NCBI RefSeq assembly: GCF_000934845.1
Contig: NZ_JXIQ01000018.1
Location: forward strand, 1 to 42,459
DNA from: Mesobacillus subterraneus
GTDB taxonomy: Bacteria > Bacillota > Bacilli > Bacillales > Cytobacillaceae
Reading direction: 5' to 3'
Length of the DNA stretch: 42,459 nt
Part shown: one piece after another, positions 20,926 through 29,967 of the stretch
Layout: the number at the start of each line of letters is the position of its first letter
How positions within the stretch are numbered: position 1 is the first letter of the stretch
Position numbers and translations under genes: made by a program
Notes under the pieces: generated by a model
Database searches by the model: none
The model's input: only the letters and a program-made list of their open reading frames with translations
What the model was told of the DNA's origin: nothing

Positions 20926-21882
20926 ATGTCAAACCAATATCTTGATCCAAATTTGAAAGTCTTTTCACTTAACTCCAATATAGAATTAGCCGAGGAAATT
21001 GCCAAGGTTATCGGGGTCGAACTCGGAAAATGTTCTGTATCCCAATTCAGCGACGGAGAGATCCAGATCAATATCGAGGAGAGCATCCGCGGCTGTGATG
21101 TATATGTTATCCAGTCTACCAGCTCACCGGTAAATGAGAACATCATGGAATTGCTAATCATGATCGATGCGTTAAAGCGTGCGTCAGCAAAAACGATCAA
21201 TATTGTAATGCCTTATTATGGCTATGCGCGGCAAGACCGGAAAGCGCGAGCTCGTGAGCCAATCACGGCGAAGCTTGTAGCGAACCTGCTAGAGACTGCA
21301 GGTGCCACCCGCGTGATTACACTTGATCTTCATGCTCCGCAAATTCAGGGCTTCTTCGATATTCCTATCGATCACCTGATGGGTGTGCCAATTCTTGCGG
21401 ACCATTTCAAAAGCAAAGAATTGAACGGAGACGTTGTCGTTGTATCTCCTGACCACGGTGGAGTTACTCGCGCAAGGAAGATGGCTGAAAGACTGAAAGC
21501 GCCAATCGCGATTATCGATAAGCGCCGTCCAAAGCCAAATGTCGCCGAAGTCATGAATATTGTTGGGAATATTGAGGGCAAGATTGCGATTTTGATTGAC
21601 GATATTATTGATACTGCTGGAACGATTACATTGGCGGCAAACGCATTAGTTGAAAATGGCGCACAAGAAGTGTACGCTTGCTGTACGCACCCTGTGTTGT
21701 CGGGTCCTGCAATGGAGCGAATCGAAAACTCGAAGATTAAAGAACTGGTTGTGACAAATTCAATTGCGCTTGCTGAAGAAAAACGCATTGAAAAGATCCT
21801 CCAGCTGTCAGTTGCTCCGCTGATCGGGGAAGCGATTATCCGCGTCCATGAAGATCAATCGGTCAGCACCTTGTTTGATTGA
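20926..21882 (+). CDS. prs: Ribose-phosphate pyrophosphokinase
   Basis: Makes PRPP from ribose-5-phosphate and ATP (318 residues), feeding purine, pyrimidine, His, Trp and NAD synthesis; PRPP is also the inducer of PurR encoded nearby. [18 protein letters not shown] is the ATP/flexible region near residue 98-115, and the PRPP loop is [11 protein letters not shown] near 223. TTGGAGG lies before the ATG. Confidence 0.97.
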   Translation: MSNQYLDPNLKVFSLNSNIELAEEIAKVIGVELGKCSVSQFSDGEIQINIEESIRGCDVYVIQSTSSPVNENIMELLIMIDALKRASAKTINIVMPYYGYARQDRKARAREPITAKLVANLLETAGATRVITLDLHAPQIQGFFDIPIDHLMGVPILADHFKSKELNGDVVVVSPDHGGVTRARKMAERLKAPIAIIDKRRPKPNVAEVMNIVGNIEGKIAILIDDIIDTAGTITLAANALVENGAQEVYACCTHPVLSGPAMERIENSKIKELVVTNSIALAEEKRIEKILQLSVAPLIGEAIIRVHEDQSVSTLFD

Positions 21883-21887
21883 TGTAT

Positions 21888-21950
21888 GAAAGGGGTAAAG
21901 GTTTTCTATTCTTGCGTTTTCTAAGGAAAACGTTTAGACCCTTCTTTTTT
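21888..21950 (+). terminator. glmU-prs terminator
   Basis: Long imperfect stem: AAGGGGTAAAGGTTTTC pairs with GAAAACGTTTAGACCCTT, followed by CTTTTTT. The 3' arm contains the -35 box of the ctc promoter. Confidence 0.8.
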
Positions 21951-21957
21951 CGGGCAT
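21932..21957 (+). promoter_or_regulatory. SigB promoter of ctc
   Basis: GTTTAG (21932-21937), 14 bases, GGGCAT (21952-21957), close to the SigB consensus GTTTAA-N12-15-GGGTAT. ctc is the classical SigB general-stress gene in B. subtilis. Confidence 0.78.
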
Positions 21958-22003
21958 TTTTTATAGAGACAAGTACTTATAAAAAAGAAAGGGGACAAGA
22001 ATT

Positions 22004-22636
22004 ATGACTGCAATATTGAAAGCAAATGAACGCAAAAATGGTCAACAATCGGCCTTAAGGAAATTACGAGCGGAGGGCCATATTCCAGCCGTATTGTACG
22101 GAAGGAATACGGATAGCCAGTCGATTTCCGTGGACAGCATAGAATTTGTCAAGACGATTCGGGAAAACGGGAGAAATGGTGTTATTTCCCTTGATTTTGG
22201 CGACAGACAGCATCGCGTTATGCTGACGGATTATCAGGGAGATCCTATTAAAAATGAAATACTCCATGCTGATTTCCTAGTTGTCGACAAGAGTTCTAAG
22301 GTTCATGCAAGCGTCAGAATCAACCTGGTCGGCGAGGCGGCAGGTGTGAAGGATGGTGGGGTCATTCAGCAGCCGCTCCATGAGGTGAATATTACGTCTT
22401 CACCGGAAAATATACCGGAATCGATTGATGTCGATGTCTCGAACTTGAAGGTCGGCGAAAACCTGACACTCGCTGATATTAAATCAGGTAATTATGAAGT
22501 AGACGATGAGGAAAGTACGGTAGTCGTTTCCATCCTTCCTCCTAAGGTAGAGGAAGAAATCAACTCCGGTGAACAACAAGAACCGGGAAAGCCTGATAAG
22601 GAAGAAGGAAGAGAAACGGCAGCAAGCAAAGAATAA
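22004..22636 (+). CDS. ctc: 50S ribosomal protein bL25, general stress protein Ctc
   Basis: A 210-residue long-form L25. The N-terminal domain (about 1-93, with LRAEGHIPAVLYG) binds 5S rRNA; the C-terminal TL5-type beta domain (about 95-190) is followed by an acidic Glu/Gln/Lys-rich tail. AAAGGGGA precedes the ATG. Its stress promoter overlaps the terminator of prs, so basal read-through and SigB induction may both feed it. Confidence 0.94.
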   Translation: MTAILKANERKNGQQSALRKLRAEGHIPAVLYGRNTDSQSISVDSIEFVKTIRENGRNGVISLDFGDRQHRVMLTDYQGDPIKNEILHADFLVVDKSSKVHASVRINLVGEAAGVKDGGVIQQPLHEVNITSSPENIPESIDVDVSNLKVGENLTLADIKSGNYEVDDEESTVVVSILPPKVEEEINSGEQQEPGKPDKEEGRETAASKE

Positions 22637-22647
22637 GAGTAGCAATA

Positions 22648-22676
22648 GACGTAGCCTTCAAATGGTTACGTCTTTT
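22648..22676 (+). terminator. ctc terminator
   Basis: GACGTA-CC / GG-TACGTC stem with TTTT tail. Confidence 0.75.
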
Positions 22677-22773
22677 GCGATTTTCATCTACAGAAAAAGG
22701 GATGGTTTTTCTGGCAATTCCCACCGAAGGGGCAAGCTGAAAATCATAAGCCTTTTGGTTAGGAGTGTGGAAA

Positions 22774-23334
22774 ATGAGGTTATTCGTGGGGCTTGGGAAT
22801 CCAGGAAGACAATACGAGCAAACAAGGCATAATATCGGCTTCGAAGTCATTGATGAATTATCCAAACGCTGGAATATACCGTTAGATCAGGCAAAACATA
22901 AAGGGTTATATGGAAAAGGATTTGTCGGCGGAGAAAAGGTCATTCTTCTGAAGCCGTTAACCTATATGAATTTGTCGGGTGAGTCCATTAGGGCGATGAT
23001 CGATTATTATTCAATCGATATCGAGGAGCTCCTGTTAATTTATGATGACTTGGATATGCCAGCAGGCAGGATTCGATTGCGTCCAAAGGGAAGTGCAGGA
23101 GGCCATAACGGAATTAAGTCTACCATCGCCCATACAGGAACACAGGAATTTAAAAGGATCAGGGTAGGCATTAGCCGTCCGACGAACGGAATGGCGATCA
23201 CCGATTGGGTACTTGGACGTTTTTCCGAGGAGGAGAAGGAGCTGATGAAGGAAGCTGTGCTGAAATCAGCAGATGCTTGTGAATTATGGATCAAGAAACC
23301 CTTTTTGGAAGTAATGAATACGTTTAACCAGTGA
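22774..23334 (+). CDS. pth: Peptidyl-tRNA hydrolase (SpoVC)
   Basis: Releases tRNA from peptidyl-tRNA that drops off the ribosome; 186 residues. The catalytic histidine is H19 in [21 protein letters not shown] and GGHNGIKS give the substrate asparagines, and [12 protein letters not shown] carries the aspartate. ATG at 22774 has AGGAG at 22761-22765; a GTG at 22765 falls on it. Mutants of the B. subtilis gene were first found as spoVC. Confidence 0.96.
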   Translation: MRLFVGLGNPGRQYEQTRHNIGFEVIDELSKRWNIPLDQAKHKGLYGKGFVGGEKVILLKPLTYMNLSGESIRAMIDYYSIDIEELLLIYDDLDMPAGRIRLRPKGSAGGHNGIKSTIAHTGTQEFKRIRVGISRPTNGMAITDWVLGRFSEEEKELMKEAVLKSADACELWIKKPFLEVMNTFNQ

Positions 23335-23409
23335 AATGGTGCAAAAATCTATGGCGATCTTCTAATTCAGTAATATAATGTTAAAATAGAATCATACACT
23401 AGTCTAAGT

Positions 23410-23438
23410 GCATAAGTTCCTGCTAATAGGTCAATAAT
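23410..23438 (+). promoter_or_regulatory. Possible SigF promoter of fin
   Basis: GCATA (23410-23414), 14 bases, GGTCAATAAT (23429-23438), which partly fits SigF (GYATA / GGNNANAATW, two mismatches in the -10). fin is under SigF in B. subtilis. Confidence 0.4.
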
Positions 23439-23468
23439 GTATAATGACTTAACTCGGGAGGGACGGGC

Positions 23469-23699
23469 ATGGCTATACATTATCATTGCCGTCATTGCGG
23501 CACGAATATCGGTTCTTTGGACAGATTGTCTGTCTACAGTGAAAGCTTAGGGTTGCACAAGCTGACAGAGGAAGAACGTCAGGAGATGGTGTCTTACTCA
23601 GGAGACGGTGACATTCATATACAATCGATCTGTGAAGACTGTCAGGAAGCACTGGAACGTAATCCGGACTTCCATCAGCATGACTACCTAATTCACTGA
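23469..23699 (+). CDS. fin: Anti-SigF factor Fin (YabK)
   Basis: A 76-residue zinc-binding protein that in B. subtilis is made early in the forespore and inhibits SigF, helping the switch to SigG. Two CxxC motifs, CRHC (7-10) and CEDC (about 55-58), form the zinc site. SLGLHKLTEEER is a conserved stretch. GGGAGGGACG lies before the ATG. It complements CsfB/Gin at the start of the window: both small zinc proteins time the forespore sigma switch. Confidence 0.93.
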   Translation: MAIHYHCRHCGTNIGSLDRLSVYSESLGLHKLTEEERQEMVSYSGDGDIHIQSICEDCQEALERNPDFHQHDYLIH

Positions 23700-23702
23700 C
23701 AA

Positions 23703-23732
23703 GCTTTGGATTCTATCATCCAAAGCATTTTT
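23703..23732 (+). terminator. fin terminator
   Basis: Perfect GCTTTGGAT / ATCCAAAGC stem with 6-base loop and ATTTTT. Confidence 0.88.
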
Positions 23733-23826
23733 CTGTTTACCCTTTTTCAAGTCTAAAAAGGCAATGGCTCTGATCAATAGTACAGTTATTAGAGTAAGAT
23801 TTTTAACAAGAGAGGGAGAGGTTTGG

Positions 23827-26800
23827 ATGCAAGGGCTTAAAGCTCTTTTTAGTCAACAGGATGATGTCCAATCTGTCATTTCCGGAATGGATGCAGGGCT
23901 TAAAGAACAGCTCGTTGCAGGTCTGTCCGGTTCGGCAAGGACTGTCTTTTTAGCGGCGATTTACGAACAGACAAAGCGTCCAGTCCTGATTGTGACACAT
24001 AATTTATTGCAAGCTCAAAAGCTATATGATGACCTGGTGAATTTAGTAGGCGAAAAGGACGTGTATCTTTATCCAGCTAATGAGTTGATTGCTGCTGAGA
24101 TCAGTATTTCCAGCCCCGAGCTAAAGGCGCAGCGGATCGAAGTGTTAAATCACTGGAGCAAAAAGAAAACAGGGATAGTGATTGTTCCGATGGCGGGTTT
24201 GAGAAAGATATTGCCGCCGAGGGAGCTTTGGTCAAGATTTCAGTTATCATTCAAGCTTGGGGATGAAGTAGAACTCGAATCGTTATGGAACCGCTTTGTC
24301 AGCATGGGTTATGTTAGGGCGGAAATGGTATCAGCGCCGGGCGAATTTAGTGTTCGAGGCGGAATCATTGATATTTATCCGCTTACATCCTCGGACCCGA
24401 TCAGGATGGAGCTGTTTGACACGGAAGTAGATTCAATCAGAACGTTCTCGCTCGAGGATCAGCGTTCGAAAGAAAAAATGAAGGCTGTCGAAATCGGGCC
24501 AGCGACGGAAAATCTAGTGGAGCAGGAGCATCTGGATCGGCTAGTTTCGGGCCTTGAGGATGGTCTGGCAAAAAGCCTGCAAAAACTTAAAGATGACAAA
24601 GTGAAAACGCTGATGTTGCAGAATGTCGGCTATGAACTGGAACAGCTCCGCAATGGCCAAAAGCCGGATCAACTATTCAAATACTTATCGATTGCTTATG
24701 AAAAACCTAGGAGTTTACTAGATTACTTGCCGGCGAATGGTTTCCTGTTTATAGATGAAATCAGCAGGGTCCAGGAGATGAATGAATCACTCAGCAAGGA
24801 GGAGGCGGAGTGGTATACTAGCCTCCTTGGCGAAGGGCAAATTATCCATGATTTGAAAATTTCCCATCATCTTCCTGACTTGATGAGTAAAACGCAAAAG
24901 CCAATTGTCTATTTATCTTTATTTTTACGGCATGTACCAAACACAAGCCCGCAAAACATTATCAATATTTCCTGCAAACCGATGCAGAATTTTCATGGAC
25001 AAATGAATGTGCTGAAAGGCGAAGTGGATCGCTGGCGCAAAGGAAATTATGCAGTCATTTTCCTTGGCTCGGATGCCGACAGGGTGAAGAAGCTCGAGCG
25101 CGTCCTCGAAGATTATGAGATTCATGCAGCAAAAGTGGGGAGCAAGCAGGAATTGCTTCCGGGCAAGGTGCAAATTACTCAGGGAAGTTTGAATACAGGC
25201 TTTGAATTTCCAATTCAGAAGATTGCCCTGATCACGGAAGAGGAGCTTTTCAATAAGAAAACAAAGAAACCAGCAAGACGGCAGAAGCTTTCGAATGCCG
25301 AGCGAATCAAAAGTTATTCGGAGCTGAAAATTGGTGATTATGTCGTCCATGTCAATCATGGAATCGGGAAATACCTTGGCATTGAAACGCTGGTCATCAA
25401 TGGCGTCCATAAGGATTATCTCCATATTCGCTATCATGGGACAGATAAGCTGTATGTACCTGTCGAGCAAATAGACCTTGTTCAGAAGTATGTAGGCTCT
25501 GAGGGGAAAGAGCCGAAGATCTATAAGCTCGGCGGAAGCGATTGGAAACGTGTTAAGAGCAAGGTGCAATCCTCTGTTCAGGATATTGCGGATGATCTAA
25601 TCAAGCTATATGCAGAGCGGGAGGCAAGTGTCGGCCATGCGTATTCACCGGACGGCGAGATGCAGCGGGATTTCGAAATATCGTTTCCTTATCAGGAAAC
25701 AGAGGATCAACTCCGTTCCATCCAAGAAATCAAGCGGGATATGGAGCGGGAACGTCCGATGGATCGCCTGTTATGTGGGGATGTTGGCTACGGGAAAACA
25801 GAGGTGGCCATCAGGGCGGCATTCAAAGCGATTGCGGAAGGCAAGCAGGTGGCATTCCTTGTGCCGACGACGATCCTTGCGCAGCAGCATTATGAAACGC
25901 TTCGCGAACGGTTTCAAGACTTCCCGATCACTATCGGCGTGATGAGCAGATTTCGGACACGCAAGCAGCAAACGGAGACAATTAAGGGCTTGAAAGCTGG
26001 TAGTATTGATATTGTCGTCGGGACGCACAGGCTTTTATCAAAAGAAATCACTTATCGTGATCTCGGATTGCTGATCATTGATGAAGAACAGCGGTTCGGG
26101 GTTTCCCATAAAGAGAAGATTAAGCAGCTGAAAACAAACGTCGACGTCTTGACTTTGACGGCAACTCCGATCCCGAGAACCCTCCATATGTCGATGCTTG
26201 GTGTTAGAGACCTGTCCGTCATTGAAACGCCGCCAGAAAACCGTTTTCCGGTCCAGACCTATGTCATGGAATACAATGGGGAACTTGTTCGTGAAGCAAT
26301 CGAACGCGAACTGGCGAGGGATGGACAAGTATACTTTCTATATAACTGGGTCGAGGACATTGAACGCAAAGCCGAAGAAATTTCGATGTTGGTTCCGGAT
26401 GCACGCGTTACGTATGCTCACGGCCGGATGAATGAAAATGAGCTTGAATCGGTAATGCTTGGTTTCCTTGAGGGAGAGTACGATGTCCTCGTCAGCACGA
26501 CGATTATTGAGACAGGTGTGGATATACCGAACGTAAACACCTTAATCGTTCATGACGCAGATCGAATGGGACTTTCCCAGCTTTACCAGCTGCGTGGAAG
26601 GGTTGGCCGCTCCAACAGGGTGGCCTATGCCTACTTTACGTACCGAAAAGACAAGATACTTACAGAAGTGGCGGAAAAACGCTTGCAGACGATCAAAGAG
26701 TTCACCGAACTAGGCTCCGGGTTTAAAATCGCGATGCGCGACCTGTCCATTCGAGGGGCCGGGAATCTGCTTGGTGCCCAGCAGCATGGTTTCATTGATT

Positions 26801-27363
26801 CAGTCGGTTTTGACTTGTATTCGCAAATGCTCAAGGAAGCTATCGAAGAACGCAAGCCTGAAAAAGAACAAATCCGCAAACCATCTATTGAAATCGATCT
26901 GGAGCTTGATGCCTATATCCCGGAAACTTTTATTTCTGATGGTCATCTTAAAATTGAGATGTATAAGCGTTTTCGTGCGATCGAGACTTTGAAAGATATT
27001 GATGAACTGAAAGAAGAAATCACCGATCGGTTCGGGGATTATCCTCAGGAGGTTGAAACTCTTTTCAAGGTGGCAGAGCTTAAAGTATATGCAATTACTG
27101 CAGGGGTGGAATCCATCAAACAGGGAAAGGATGTTGTGACGATTCTTTTAACTGAGGATGGCAGCACCCTGATTGACGGGCAGAAGGTGTTCAGGCTGAG
27201 CAGCCAGTACAGGAATGCAGTAGGTCTTGGAATGGATGGGGATAAGTTGAAGATAGTCATCCATACAAAATTACTGAAGGATCATCATTGGTTTGAGATT
27301 ACTTTCAAGATGGTTCAAGGACTTCATGACTCCCAAAAAGAACAGGAACAGACAGGATCATGA
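23827..27363 (+). CDS. mfd: Transcription-repair coupling factor Mfd
   Basis: A 1178-residue SF2 translocase that removes RNA polymerase stalled at DNA lesions and recruits UvrA. Domains in order: UvrB-like N-terminal region (about 1-340), the CarD-like RNA polymerase interaction domain (about 495-560, LKIGDYVVHVNHGIGKYLG), the RecG-like motor with Walker A GDVGYGKTE, DEEQRFG (motif II) and QLRGRVGRS (motif VI), and the C-terminal TRCF domain. ATG at 23827 aligns with the B. subtilis start; the frame is open to 23764 but without a ribosome site. One residue in FLYN-W-VEDIERK is Trp where B. subtilis has Arg. Confidence 0.97.
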   Translation: MQGLKALFSQQDDVQSVISGMDAGLKEQLVAGLSGSARTVFLAAIYEQTKRPVLIVTHNLLQAQKLYDDLVNLVGEKDVYLYPANELIAAEISISSPELKAQRIEVLNHWSKKKTGIVIVPMAGLRKILPPRELWSRFQLSFKLGDEVELESLWNRFVSMGYVRAEMVSAPGEFSVRGGIIDIYPLTSSDPIRMELFDTEVDSIRTFSLEDQRSKEKMKAVEIGPATENLVEQEHLDRLVSGLEDGLAKSLQKLKDDKVKTLMLQNVGYELEQLRNGQKPDQLFKYLSIAYEKPRSLLDYLPANGFLFIDEISRVQEMNESLSKEEAEWYTSLLGEGQIIHDLKISHHLPDLMSKTQKPIVYLSLFLRHVPNTSPQNIINISCKPMQNFHGQMNVLKGEVDRWRKGNYAVIFLGSDADRVKKLERVLEDYEIHAAKVGSKQELLPGKVQITQGSLNTGFEFPIQKIALITEEELFNKKTKKPARRQKLSNAERIKSYSELKIGDYVVHVNHGIGKYLGIETLVINGVHKDYLHIRYHGTDKLYVPVEQIDLVQKYVGSEGKEPKIYKLGGSDWKRVKSKVQSSVQDIADDLIKLYAEREASVGHAYSPDGEMQRDFEISFPYQETEDQLRSIQEIKRDMERERPMDRLLCGDVGYGKTEVAIRAAFKAIAEGKQVAFLVPTTILAQQHYETLRERFQDFPITIGVMSRFRTRKQQTETIKGLKAGSIDIVVGTHRLLSKEITYRDLGLLIIDEEQRFGVSHKEKIKQLKTNVDVLTLTATPIPRTLHMSMLGVRDLSVIETPPENRFPVQTYVMEYNGELVREAIERELARDGQVYFLYNWVEDIERKAEEISMLVPDARVTYAHGRMNENELESVMLGFLEGEYDVLVSTTIIETGVDIPNVNTLIVHDADRMGLSQLYQLRGRVGRSNRVAYAYFTYRKDKILTEVAEKRLQTIKEFTELGSGFKIAMRDLSIRGAGNLLGAQQHGFIDSVGFDLYSQMLKEAIEERKPEKEQIRKPSIEIDLELDAYIPETFISDGHLKIEMYKRFRAIETLKDIDELKEEITDRFGDYPQEVETLFKVAELKVYAITAGVESIKQGKDVVTILLTEDGSTLIDGQKVFRLSSQYRNAVGLGMDGDKLKIVIHTKLLKDHHWFEITFKMVQGLHDSQKEQEQTGS

Positions 27364-27514
27364 CGTGTGGAAAAATTTTGTAATATAAATGTAAAACAAG
27401 AAAGTGTTTCAATAAAGATAGACAAGGGTAAATTTCTGGTGTACGCAAAAATCGACTGGAAGGTTTATCCGTTTTTGGCACCTTTATCACTTCAAAGAAA
27501 TTCACAATCAGAAG

Positions 27515-27544
27515 TGTATAGAACTTTCCATATGAAAGATACTA
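27515..27544 (+). promoter_or_regulatory. SigG-type promoter of spoVT
   Basis: TGTATA (27515-27520), 17 bases, GATACTA (27538-27544), one base from the SigG -10 CATACTA. spoVT is a SigG gene in B. subtilis. The rest of the mfd-spoVT gap (27364-27628) shows no credible gene. Confidence 0.6.
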
Positions 27545-27628
27545 AGTTCAAATCTTGGTAAGGATGATTAAATAAGCCATTATCGTTACCAAAAAAATAA
27601 TCATCAGATGAAAGTGAGGCAACATTGG

Positions 27629-28165
27629 ATGAAAGCAACTGGTATTGTTCGTCGAATCGATGATTTAGGTCGTGTCGTTATTCCTAAAGAAATTAGAAGA
27701 ACCCTTCGAATTCGTGAAGGAGATCCACTGGAAATTTTCGTAGATCGCGATGGGGAAGTAATTCTTAAGAAATATTCTCCCATCAGCGAATTGGGAGATT
27801 TTGCGAAGGAGTATGCAGAAGCGCTGTATGACAGTCTTGGCAATCCGGTATTAATTTGCGACCGAGATACTTATATCACAGTGGCTGGTGGTTCCAAGAA
27901 AGACTACTTGAATAAAAGCATTAGTGAACATGTTGAGAAGACAATGGAAGACCGTACTCCTTCGCTTGTGAACCAGCAATCTACCTTCGAGCTTGTAGAA
28001 GGGAACGAAGAGGCGATTTCTGCGTATACAATCGGTCCGATCATCGCAAACGGGGATCCAATAGGAGCAGTGATCATCTTCGCGAAAGAAGGATCCTTAG
28101 GAGAAGTTGAACAAAAGGCAGTGGAAACAGCAGCTGGCTTCCTTGCAAGACAAATGGAGCAATAA
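27629..28165 (+). CDS. spoVT: Stage V sporulation regulator SpoVT
   Basis: A 178-residue forespore transcription regulator that modulates SigG-dependent genes. The N-terminal AbrB-like swapped hairpin (GIVRRIDDLGRVVIPKEIRR, residues 5-24) binds DNA, and the C-terminal GAF domain (about 60-178) is a sensing and tetramerisation module. It is the second AbrB-fold protein in this window. ATG at 27629 aligns with B. subtilis; GTGAGG at 27614-27619 is the ribosome site, and an ATG at 27608 precedes that site. Confidence 0.96.
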   Translation: MKATGIVRRIDDLGRVVIPKEIRRTLRIREGDPLEIFVDRDGEVILKKYSPISELGDFAKEYAEALYDSLGNPVLICDRDTYITVAGGSKKDYLNKSISEHVEKTMEDRTPSLVNQQSTFELVEGNEEAISAYTIGPIIANGDPIGAVIIFAKEGSLGEVEQKAVETAAGFLARQMEQ

Positions 28166-28201
28166 CGGAGTTCTATCCCGCTTTTCTTATCATACCTGAA
28201 T

Positions 28202-28228
28202 GGGCAGCTTTCTAAGCTGCCTGTTTTT
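28202..28228 (+). terminator. spoVT terminator
   Basis: GGCAGCTT / AAGCTGCC perfect stem with 3-base loop, then TGTTTTTT. Confidence 0.9.
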
Positions 28229-28289
28229 TCATTTCGCAATTTTCCTTGTAGAGTGGTCTTTATCGCTTGGAGCTGGCATGTTCGTATTA

Positions 28290-28298
28290 TGATATAAT
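28290..28298 (+). promoter_or_regulatory. Extended -10 promoter of yabM
   Basis: TGATATAAT matches TGNTATAAT. It would start a transcript about 30 bases before the yabM ATG, probably running on into yabN and rqcP. Confidence 0.6.
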
Positions 28299-28332
28299 AC
28301 GGTTGAAACTGATTATTGGAAGGAGCTGGGCG

Positions 28333-29937
28333 ATGAAGCCCGTTGTAGATTCAATCGAATTAATGAAGGGCGCCATGATTTTGACCGTGGCAGCACTGGT
28401 TACCAAAATATTAAGCGCTGTTTACCGTGTCCCGTTCCAGAACATTGTCGGAGACATTGGTTTTTATATTTATCAGCAAGTCTATCCTTTTCTGGGCATC
28501 TTCACGGTTTTATCTACATATGGATTTCCTGTGATCATCTCTAAATTATACACAGAGGAGCAGGCAAGTGGTTATCATGGCAGGGCGGACAGGCTATTGG
28601 CCTTGTCGCTTTTGATTCTCGGTATGATGGGGGGACTGCTTTTTGCCTTTTTCTTTTTTGGCGCGTCTTGGATTTCCGGAAAAGTCGGAGATCCTGAATT
28701 AACGCCACTGTTCCAAGTTGTTGCAGTTCCGTTTTTGTTTTTCCCATTCATCTCGGTATTGCGGGGGTATTTTCAAGGGAAGGGAAATATGGTTCCGACA
28801 GCGATTTCCCAGGTTTCTGAACAATTCTTTCGCGTCACGACTATCCTGATCCTATCGGCAGTGTTTGTGCAGCACGGCCTATCCCTATATGTAACAGGAA
28901 CCGCAGCAGTATTCGGATCAATAATCGGAGGACTTGTATCGGTGCTACTGCTAGGGTTTTTCTTTTTGAAAAATAGGGGCCAGGCCCCATTCAAGCATTT
29001 TTCTATTAAGGACATGCTTCATGATGCAGCATGGGCTGTAAAAGCACTTATGATACAGGGACTTGCCATCAGCGTCAGCGGTATGCTGTTGATCTTGTTT
29101 CAGCTAGCAGACTCGTTGAACCTGTATCATTCCTTGCTTGGTACAGGTTTGACGGCTATGGAAGCAAAGTCGGCAAAAGGGGTTTTTGACCGGGGACAGC
29201 CGCTTATCCAGCTTGGAGCTATTGTTGCAACCTCGATGTCATTGAGCCTTGTTCCAGCAATTTCTCTGGACAAAACAAACGCCCTTAAAGAAAGAATGCT
29301 CTCGAAGGTCCAGCTCGCGCTTCAGGTAAGCTTGGTTTTTGGCGCAGCAGCAGCGGTAGGATTGTCGAGCATCATCGCCCCGGTGAATCGGATGCTGTTT
29401 AGGAATTCCGATGGTTCAAATGTTCTCGCAGTACTGAGCCTGATGATCTTATTTGTCTCTGTTATATTGACGATTATGAGCATCCTCCAAGGGCTGGATC
29501 ATCCGCTATTTCCGGCCGCAGCCGTGCTTTTTGGTTTTTTTCTAAAATATATCGCGAACCTTATTTTAATCCCGTATTTCGGGACGATGGGCGCTGCCTG
29601 GGCCACGCTGATAGCCATGCTCGCCGTTCTGCTCGTCTTGATGGCAAAATTACGGCGCGAATTGGGTGGCCCAGTTTTATCCATTCTGTTTATTAGCAAA
29701 GTCTTGCTATCTTCGGCTGTAATGGCTGTTTTTTTACGATTATTTTTATGGATAACAAATTTTGGTTATGCGTGGGTAGAACCGGATCGACTCGGAGCTA
29801 TTTTCCAGGCAGTAAGCTCGGTGGCAATTGGGGCATTTATTTATTTTTTTGTACTGGTTAAAACAAAAGCTTTTCCTGAAGAGGAGCTGGCGTCACTGCC
29901 ATTCGGAAGCCGGATTGTACAGCTTTTTACCAGGTAA
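28333..29937 (+). CDS. yabM: Polysaccharide flippase-like membrane protein YabM (MOP/SpoVB family)
   Basis: A 534-residue integral membrane protein with about 14 predicted hydrophobic segments, in the MATE/MOP superfamily that includes SpoVB, MurJ (YtgP) and Wzx flippases. The N-terminal MKGAMILTVAALVTKILSAVYRVPFQNIVG is typical. Its substrate is unknown; a lipid-linked cell-wall or spore-cortex precursor is the likely class. AAGGAG stands before the ATG; a further start at 28267 lacks a ribosome site. It is 30 bases from yabN. Confidence 0.88.
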   Translation: MKPVVDSIELMKGAMILTVAALVTKILSAVYRVPFQNIVGDIGFYIYQQVYPFLGIFTVLSTYGFPVIISKLYTEEQASGYHGRADRLLALSLLILGMMGGLLFAFFFFGASWISGKVGDPELTPLFQVVAVPFLFFPFISVLRGYFQGKGNMVPTAISQVSEQFFRVTTILILSAVFVQHGLSLYVTGTAAVFGSIIGGLVSVLLLGFFFLKNRGQAPFKHFSIKDMLHDAAWAVKALMIQGLAISVSGMLLILFQLADSLNLYHSLLGTGLTAMEAKSAKGVFDRGQPLIQLGAIVATSMSLSLVPAISLDKTNALKERMLSKVQLALQVSLVFGAAAAVGLSSIIAPVNRMLFRNSDGSNVLAVLSLMILFVSVILTIMSILQGLDHPLFPAAAVLFGFFLKYIANLILIPYFGTMGAAWATLIAMLAVLLVLMAKLRRELGGPVLSILFISKVLLSSAVMAVFLRLFLWITNFGYAWVEPDRLGAIFQAVSSVAIGAFIYFFVLVKTKAFPEEELASLPFGSRIVQLFTR

Positions 29938-29967
29938 TGCCTAATGAAAAATAGGAGGAAGCGAGAC

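Noticed and set aside
27367-27561. 64-codon ORF after mfd
   Set aside because: It starts with no ribosome site, contains the SigG-type spoVT promoter and resembles no protein I know.
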